A stretch of 26,023 nt of DNA, taken from positions 1 to 26,023 of the forward strand of contig JBBSEZ010000093.1 of assembly GCA_038239195.1 (NCBI GenBank), given 5' to 3'. Shown piece after piece: positions 21,402 to 26,023 of the stretch. The notes beneath the pieces are model-generated. The model searched no databases. It was not told the DNA's origin and saw nothing but the letters and a program-made list of their open reading frames with translations. The DNA comes from JBBSEZ01 sp038239195. GTDB lineage: Bacteria; Planctomycetota; Planctomycetia; Gemmatales; Gemmataceae. Position numbers and translations under genes: made by a program. Within the stretch, counting starts at the first letter, position 1. Every line of letters starts with the position of its first letter.

Positions 21402-22247
21402 GTGAAGGCAACGTTAGATTGGCTAAACGTGAGCGGTGCGGCGTTCGACCCGGGGGCAGGGGTGTCGGGGACGGCCCATTTGAAGCACTACACGGCGCGC
21501 TATGCCACGTGGGGTGAGGGCCCGCCGTTGGTGTTGGTGCCGGGGCTTGCGGGCGGCTTTGAACTGCTTGGCCCGCTGATCCAGGAACTATCGCGCGATT
21601 TTCAGGTCATCGGCTACCAGTTGCGCGGGGAGGACGATCCGTTCGCCGTCCGACGAAGCTTCGGGATCGGCGATCTCGTCGAGGACTTGCACGAGTTCCT
21701 CGACTGGTTCGGCCTGGAGCGACCTCCCGTCCTGGGCGTGTCGTTTGGCGGGGTGGTGGCCCTGGAACTGGCCGTGCGCCGGCCGCAGCGCTTGCAGTCG
21801 CTGATCGTCCAGGGGGTCGGCCCACGCTTCGAGCCGGGGCTCCTCCAGCAGGTCGCCGGGCTCGTCCTGTCGCGCTACCCTTTGCCGTCGGACAGCCCGT
21901 TCGTCAACCAGTTCTTCAACCTGTTCTTCGGCTCGCGGCAGAAGCCGGGGCCGCTGTTCGAGTTTGTCACGCGGCAGTGCTGGCAAACCGACCAGAGCGT
22001 GATGGCCCACCGCTTTGGCCTCGTCGAGCGCATCGACTTCGCCGGGCGGCTCGGCCAGGTGCGCGTACCGGCGCTGGTGCTCGCGGGCGAGCGCGACCTC
22101 CTCGTGTCGGCCCAGGGGCTGGACGAGATGGCGCGTGGCATCGCGCGCTCCCGGGCGGTGCGCCTGCCGCGCTGTGGCCATCTGGCGTTTGCGACCCACG
22201 CGGAGCGCGTGGCCGTGGAGGCGACTCGCTTCTTGCAGAACGGCTGA
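21402..22247 (+). CDS. Alpha/beta-hydrolase
   Basis: 281 aa, single alpha/beta-hydrolase fold. The oxyanion region is VLVPGLAGG (44-52), the nucleophile elbow GVSFGG (112-117, Ser114), the acid Asp232 (GERDLLV) and the histidine His260 (CGHLAF): a complete Ser-Asp-His triad. There is no signal peptide, so it is cytosolic. It starts at a GTG with GAGGAGAGG just upstream. Esterase, lipase-like, haloperoxidase-like and C-C hydrolase members share this pattern, so substrate cannot be named. It lies divergent from the sigma-54 activator, behind a -24/-12 promoter, which makes it the most likely direct target of that activator. Confidence 0.9.
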   Translation: MKATLDWLNVSGAAFDPGAGVSGTAHLKHYTARYATWGEGPPLVLVPGLAGGFELLGPLIQELSRDFQVIGYQLRGEDDPFAVRRSFGIGDLVEDLHEFLDWFGLERPPVLGVSFGGVVALELAVRRPQRLQSLIVQGVGPRFEPGLLQQVAGLVLSRYPLPSDSPFVNQFFNLFFGSRQKPGPLFEFVTRQCWQTDQSVMAHRFGLVERIDFAGRLGQVRVPALVLAGERDLLVSAQGLDEMARGIARSRAVRLPRCGHLAFATHAERVAVEATRFLQNG

Positions 22248-22290
22248 ACCGCGAACCAGACAAGGGGCCCTCATCCTTCCAAGCAGGATA

Positions 22291-22395
22291 CCGAGGACAC
22301 AGAGAAGGCGCGAGGACAGAGGACAACTGGTGGGGAGGAGCACGGCACGCACCGCGCCTTCCCGGGCCCTCTGCCGGTCTTCTCTGTGCCCTCGG
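22291..22395. repeat. 17-bp inverted repeat in the spacer before the DHS-like gene
   Basis: CCGAGGACACAGAGAAG (22291-22307) and CTTCTCTGTGCCCTCGG (22379-22395) are complementary apart from one base, with a 71-base loop. The CACAGAG style recurs in interspersed repeats of many bacteria. It may terminate the hydrolase transcript. Confidence 0.6.
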
Positions 22396-22427
22396 CGTCC
22401 TGGCCCCGGTTCCTTGACGCGAGCCGG

Positions 22428-22456
22428 TTGACGCGCCCTCAGGGGCCCACTAGCCT
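22428..22456 (+). promoter_or_regulatory. Promoter placing a near-leaderless start at the DHS-like gene
   Basis: TTGACG (22428-22433) and TAGCCT (22451-22456) are spaced by 17 bases. The ATG at 22463 is only six bases after the -10 box, about where transcription would begin. No ribosome site precedes the ATG, consistent with a leaderless message. Confidence 0.45.
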
Positions 22457-22462
22457 GACGGC

Positions 22463-23626
22463 ATGAAACACGCACCCGGATCGACGCAGCACTACCTCCA
22501 CAAGATCAGCCAACGCCGCATCGACCCACCGGCGCTGACCGGCCAGGTGCCGTTGGCGCAGGCGATCGACGATGCGTTCCTGTCTTACAACGCCGGCCGA
22601 TTGCGCGAGGCGTGCCGGCTCTTCACGACCAAGATGCTCGCCGAGCGTGCGGTGGTCGGCCTGTCGCTTTCGGGCGCGCTGACGCCGGCGGGGCTGGGCA
22701 TGTCGTGCCTGGTGCCGCTCGTCGAGGCCGGGTTCATCGACTGGATCGTCAGCACGGGGGCCAACCTCTACCACGACACCCACTTCGCGCTGGGCATGGA
22801 CCTGCACCAGTCGCGCCCGGGCCTCGACGACCTCGCCCTGCGCGAGCACCAGGTCATCCGCATCTACGACGTCGTCTTCGACTACGAGAACCTGCTCGGC
22901 ACCGACCGCTTCTACCGCACGCTCTGCCGTGGCGAGGCGTTCCAGAAGACGATGGGCACCGCGGAGTTTCATCACCTTGTCGGCAAGTACCTGGCCGCGC
23001 GCGAGGAGGAGACCGGCCGCAAGGGGCGCAGCCTGCTCGCCGCGGCGCACCGCTGCGGGGTGCCGATCTTCACGCCGTCGCCGGGCGACAGCTCGATCGG
23101 CATGAACCTGGCAGCGCTGATGCTCGAGGGGTCGGCCCTGCGCATCGACCCGCTGCGCGACGTCAACCAGAGCGCCGCGTTGGTGTACGACGCCAAGAAG
23201 GAGCGCGACGGCCAGCGCGGGGCGAGCGGGGTGTTCATCCTCGGCGGCGGGTCGCCGAAAAACTTCATGCTCCAGACGGAGCCGCAGATCCAGGAGGTGC
23301 TCGGCCTGGCGGAGAGCGGGCACGATTACTTCCTCCAGGTGACCGACGCCCGCCCCGACACGGGTGGGCTCAGCGGGGCGACGCCCGGCGAGGCGATGAC
23401 CTGGGGCAAGGTCGATCCCGAGCAGTTGCCCGACACGGTCACCTGCTACCTCGACTCGACGGTGTTCCTACCTCTACTGACGGTCTACGCGCTGGCCAAC
23501 CGTCCGCCTCGGCCGCTGCGCCGGCTGATGGATCGGCTGGAGGAACTCACGAAGCAACTGGAGGACGAGTACCGGGCGGGGAAGAATCGCGAGGGGGTGG
23601 CGGGCGAAGGCGCGAAGGAGGAGTGA
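22463..23626 (+). CDS. Deoxyhypusine-synthase-like protein
   Basis: 387 aa. Deoxyhypusine-synthase family: STGANLYHD (97-105) at the NAD-binding end, SPGDSSIG (206-213), GGGSPKNF (261-268) and TWGK with Lys316, the position of the catalytic lysine that carries the aminobutyl group. Bacteria have no eIF5A, so the bacterial branch is thought to act on free polyamines, for example making homospermidine from spermidine or putrescine. The eukaryotic enzyme has His after the GGG..K motif (human His288); here that residue is Asn267, so the reaction may differ. The C-terminal tail is charged and probably disordered. First gene of an operon with a Uma2 nuclease (23-base gap) and an oxidoreductase. Confidence 0.88.
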   Translation: MKHAPGSTQHYLHKISQRRIDPPALTGQVPLAQAIDDAFLSYNAGRLREACRLFTTKMLAERAVVGLSLSGALTPAGLGMSCLVPLVEAGFIDWIVSTGANLYHDTHFALGMDLHQSRPGLDDLALREHQVIRIYDVVFDYENLLGTDRFYRTLCRGEAFQKTMGTAEFHHLVGKYLAAREEETGRKGRSLLAAAHRCGVPIFTPSPGDSSIGMNLAALMLEGSALRIDPLRDVNQSAALVYDAKKERDGQRGASGVFILGGGSPKNFMLQTEPQIQEVLGLAESGHDYFLQVTDARPDTGGLSGATPGEAMTWGKVDPEQLPDTVTCYLDSTVFLPLLTVYALANRPPRPLRRLMDRLEELTKQLEDEYRAGKNREGVAGEGAKEE

Positions 23627-23649
23627 AGGATCGCAAGGAGGGCCGAGGC

Positions 23650-24393
23650 ATGAACGGGGCTCGAACAGCAATCGCAACGTCGGAAGTCCACTACCCAACC
23701 CGGGGCGGCGAGCCGATGGCGGAGACGGGCATCCACGTGCTCGTCATGACAGCGATGATTCAGGTGCTGCGCCACCTGTTTCGCCATCGGCCCGACGTCT
23801 ACGTCATCGGCAACATTTTCCTCTTTTACAAGGAGGGGCATTCCGAGGCGCGCCGCTCCCCGGACGTGATGGTCGTGAAGGGGGTCGATCCGGGCCCCGA
23901 ACGAACTTCCTTCAAGACGTGGGAAGAGCGGGCGGTGCCCAGTTTCATTCTGGAGATCACCTCCCGAGAAACGGCCGACGAGGACCAGGGGCCCAAGCGC
24001 GCGCTCTATCAAGAGCTGGGGGTGCGCGAGTATTTCCTCTTCGACCCGCTGGGGGAATATCTGCCGCAACCGCTCGTCGGGTATCGCCTGATCGGGGAAG
24101 AGTACGAGCCTCTTCCACCCGCCGCGGACGGCGGGCTGCTGAGCGCGGAGCTCGGCGTGCGCGTCGTGCCGGAGGGGGCCAGCCTGGGCCTGATCTCCTT
24201 CCGCACGGGAGAGCGCGTGCCGACTCCCCCGGAGGCGTATCGACTGCTGGAAGAGGTGCGCCGGCGCTTCACGGACATGGAGCAGCGCGCCGTCCGGGCG
24301 GAGCAGCGCGCCGAGGAACTGACGCGGGAGCTGGCCCGCCTGCGCGCCCCGGTTGCGTCCGGCGAGGGAGGGGCTGGCCCCGCAAAGCCTTGA
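23650..24393 (+). CDS. Uma2-family (DUF820) PD-(D/E)xK nuclease-like protein
   Basis: 247 aa. The family pattern is clear: RRSPDVMVV (69-76, Asp72), FILEITSRE (99-107, Glu102), Lys116 in DQGPKRALY and GVREYFLFDP (124-133). Uma2 proteins have a restriction-endonuclease fold and occur in many copies in cyanobacteria and planctomycetes; their biological role is unsettled. The C-terminus (about 205-235) is an extra Arg/Glu coiled coil. An ideal AAGGAGG (23635-23641) stands eight bases before the ATG. It lies 23 bases after the DHS-like gene and 25 before the oxidoreductase, so it is cotranscribed with both. Confidence 0.92.
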   Translation: MNGARTAIATSEVHYPTRGGEPMAETGIHVLVMTAMIQVLRHLFRHRPDVYVIGNIFLFYKEGHSEARRSPDVMVVKGVDPGPERTSFKTWEERAVPSFILEITSRETADEDQGPKRALYQELGVREYFLFDPLGEYLPQPLVGYRLIGEEYEPLPPAADGGLLSAELGVRVVPEGASLGLISFRTGERVPTPPEAYRLLEEVRRRFTDMEQRAVRAEQRAEELTRELARLRAPVASGEGGAGPAKP

Positions 24394-24418
24394 GGTGCCT
24401 GATGGCGGGAGGTGGATA

Positions 24419-25492
24419 ATGATCGCTCGCAAAGCACGTCTCGGCTTCATCGGCGCCGGCTGGTGGGCGACCGCCAACTACATTCCCCTTCTCGCCCAGC
24501 GCGACGACGTCGAGCTCGTCGCCGTCTGCCGCCTTGGCCGTGCCGAGCTTCAGTGCGCGAAGGAGCGCTTCGGCTTCCCCTTCGCCACGGAAGACGCCGC
24601 CGAGCTGGTGCGGCAACCGCTCGACGCGGTCGTCGTCACGTCGCCACATACGCTGCATTACGAACACGCCCGTCTCGCCCTTGAGGCGGGGATGCACGTG
24701 ATGTGCGACAAGCCGATGTGTACCCGCGCCGAACACGCCCGCGAGTTGGTGCGCCTCGCCCGCGAGAAGGGGCTGCATCTGCTCGTGCCCTACGGCTGGC
24801 ACTACAAGCCGTTCGTTCAGCAGGCCAGGCGCTGGCTCGACGCGCGCGCCCTCGGCACGGTGCAGTACGCCCTCTGCCACATGGCCTCGCCGATCCGCGA
24901 CCTGCTCCAGGGTCGGCCGTTCCCGGTCGAGAGCAACAGCGGGCAGGCCGGCGGCGTGCTTTTCCAGCCAGACCCCAAGACGTGGGCCGACCCCGAGGTG
25001 GCCGGCGGCGGCTACGGGCACGCCCAGCTCTCGCACTCCACGGGCATGCTGTGCTGGCTGACCGGGCTGGTCCCGGCGTCTGTCTACGCGCTGATGTCGG
25101 CGCCCGAGGCGCGCGTCGATCTCTACGACGCCCTCGCCGTGCGCTTCGAGGGCGGCGCCATCGCCACGGTGTCGGGCGCCGGCACCGTCCCGCCCGCGGG
25201 CGTGGGCAGTTACCAGGTCGATCTGCGCATCTTCGGCTCGGAAGGAATGTTGTTGCTCGACTGCGAACGCACGCGCCTCGAACTGCGGCGCCACGGCGAG
25301 GAGCCTGAGCGGTCGGAGCTGACGCCGGAGGCGGGCGCCTACAGTTGTGAGGGGCCGCCCAACAACTTCGTGGACCTGGTGCTGGGCAAGACGGACCGCA
25401 ACCACTCGCCCGGCGAGGCGGCGATGCGCTCCGTGATGTTGCTGGACGCGGCGTATCGGTCGGCGGCGTCGGGGAAGGCGGAGATGGTTTGA
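24419..25492 (+). CDS. Gfo/Idh/MocA-family NAD(P) oxidoreductase
   Basis: 357 aa. The N-terminal Rossmann domain has GFIGAGWWA (9-17) and the lysine motif CDKPM (96-100, Lys98, the usual EKP). The C-terminal beta-sheet domain follows, with GGGYGHAQLSH (196-206). The family's usual Asp four residues before the catalytic His206 is replaced by Ala202, with Gln next to it. Members oxidise or reduce sugars, inositols and related compounds; cytosolic here (no Tat signal). GGGAGG (24407-24412) precedes the ATG at 24419; the longer frame reads back into the Uma2 gene and is rejected. Last gene of the operon, before a strong terminator. Confidence 0.93.
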   Translation: MIARKARLGFIGAGWWATANYIPLLAQRDDVELVAVCRLGRAELQCAKERFGFPFATEDAAELVRQPLDAVVVTSPHTLHYEHARLALEAGMHVMCDKPMCTRAEHARELVRLAREKGLHLLVPYGWHYKPFVQQARRWLDARALGTVQYALCHMASPIRDLLQGRPFPVESNSGQAGGVLFQPDPKTWADPEVAGGGYGHAQLSHSTGMLCWLTGLVPASVYALMSAPEARVDLYDALAVRFEGGAIATVSGAGTVPPAGVGSYQVDLRIFGSEGMLLLDCERTRLELRRHGEEPERSELTPEAGAYSCEGPPNNFVDLVLGKTDRNHSPGEAAMRSVMLLDAAYRSAASGKAEMV

Positions 25493-25497
25493 CGCAG

Positions 25498-25534
25498 ACG
25501 GGCGGCGCGAGGAGCTCCCCGCGCCGCCCGTTTT
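25498..25534. terminator. Rho-independent terminator of the DHS-Uma2-oxidoreductase operon
   Basis: ACGGGCGGCGCG (25498-25509) pairs exactly with CGCGCCGCCCGT (25520-25531). The 10-base loop contains GGAGCTCC, and TTTT follows. It sits five bases after the stop at 25492 and before the stop of the convergent gene at 25546. Confidence 0.85.
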
Positions 25535-25545
25535 CGTGACCGCGG

Positions 25546-26023
25546 TTACTTCCCGTTCTTCGTGGAGACCTGCTCCTTCTCCATCAGGCGCTGCAAGGCG
25601 TCGGTGGTGGCACGGCCGCTGGCGCTGTCGAGGGCCTTGGCGGAGATCTCCTTGACGTCGCGCTGGGCCTGATCGACCTGGAGCTTGAGGTCGTCGATCT
25701 GGGCCTGCTGCTTGGTGATCGTCTGCTGGTGCGAGCCGAGCTGCTGCTCGGCGAGGCGCTTCTCCAGCTCGCTGTCCTTGGCGGACAGGGCCATCTTCTG
25801 CTCGTACTCTTTTTTCACCGAATTCCCGGCGATGATGGCCGCCTGGTTGGCCTCCTTCCGAATCAGCTCGGGGGCGGTCTCCTTGAACTGCCGCAGCTCG
25901 GCCAGCTCCTGCTCGCGCTTCTTCAGCTCGGCCGCGCCCGCGGCCCAGGTCTGATCCAGTTCCGTCAGCCGGGCGCGGTTGGCCCGCGCCAGCGGCGCCC
26001 CCAGCCCCCGGCAGGTGTCGCTC
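25546..26023 (-). CDS. C-terminal part of a coiled-coil protein (runs off the window)
   Basis: The frame is open from the stop at 25546 to the window edge, giving about 159 residues; the start is outside. The sequence is nearly all long charged helix with heptads (ELKKREQELAELRQF, SELEKRLAEQQLG, QQAQIDDLKLQVDQAQRD) and ends in KNGK. The GTG at 25818 is not a likely start, because helix continues upstream of it without a break. No catalytic motif or family was recognised. It could be the tail of a longer structural or membrane-linked coiled-coil protein. Confidence 0.7.
   Translation of the reverse strand, partial: SDTCRGLGAPLARANRARLTELDQTWAAGAAELKKREQELAELRQFKETAPELIRKEANQAAIIAGNSVKKEYEQKMALSAKDSELEKRLAEQQLGSHQQTITKQQAQIDDLKLQVDQAQRDVKEISAKALDSASGRATTDALQRLMEKEQVSTKNGK

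Noticed and set aside
22343..22358. Second possible -24/-12 site (GGCACG with GC 10 bases on) before the DHS-like gene
   Set aside because: The -12 half lacks the TT of TTGC, so only about 8 of 12 positions match; a sigma-70-like promoter with exact spacing is nearer the ATG.

Overview
This window is a GC-rich chromosomal segment most like a planctomycete of the Gemmata group. That assignment rests on gene content: a DUF1080 secreted protein, a Uma2-family nuclease, a bacterial deoxyhypusine-synthase-like protein, a DUF58 protein beside an ABC exporter, and many GC-rich inverted repeats between genes. It was not tested by any search. I see no transposase, integrase, phage gene, CRISPR array, rRNA or tRNA.

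Layout: (1) 28-5286, a tightly packed plus-strand operon: a secreted/membrane protein, an ABC ATPase, a 12-helix permease and a DUF58 protein. (2) 5383-5841, a small secreted helical protein, then about 450 bases of non-coding DNA with large hairpins and an inverted pair of a repeat. (3) 6294-8852, a HerA-type ATPase with a zinc ribbon, converging on a small membrane protein (9012-9848, minus). (4) 10014-13349, a plus-strand metabolic run: a CobB-type sirtuin, FolD and dihydroorotase, with a composite repeat between the last two. (5) 13416-14075, a secreted DUF1080 protein (minus), separated from pyrC by a 23-bp perfect stem-loop. (6) 14223-16333, a GNAT acetyltransferase, a zinc-ribbon/membrane/beta-repeat protein, and a convergent FHA-like protein. 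(7) 16603-20810, minus strand: a secreted protein made of two 150-residue repeats, cotranscribed behind a 1067-residue membrane-bound sigma-54 activator. (8) 21402-25492, plus strand: an alpha/beta hydrolase, then an operon of DHS-like protein, Uma2 nuclease and Gfo/Idh/MocA oxidoreductase, closed by a clear terminator. (9) 25546-26023, the C-terminal part of a coiled-coil protein running off the window.

The most interesting area is 16603-22247. A one-protein signalling device (membrane helix, PDZ-like segment, multi-helix membrane sensor, GAF, AAA+ sigma-54 activator, Fis-type HTH) is encoded divergently from an alpha/beta hydrolase. The 591-base gap between them holds a good -24/-12 promoter pointing at the hydrolase, an 8+8 bp inverted repeat about 150 bases upstream of it (the usual place for an activator site), and a sigma-70-like promoter pointing at the activator gene. 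This reads as a self-contained sigma-54 circuit: activator, a cotranscribed secreted duplicated-domain protein, and a target hydrolase. The circuit is inference; its parts are visible in the sequence.

Start codons were chosen from ribosome-binding sites, signal peptides, overlaps with neighbours and promoter positions. Several differ from the longest open frame, and the reason is given in each entry.
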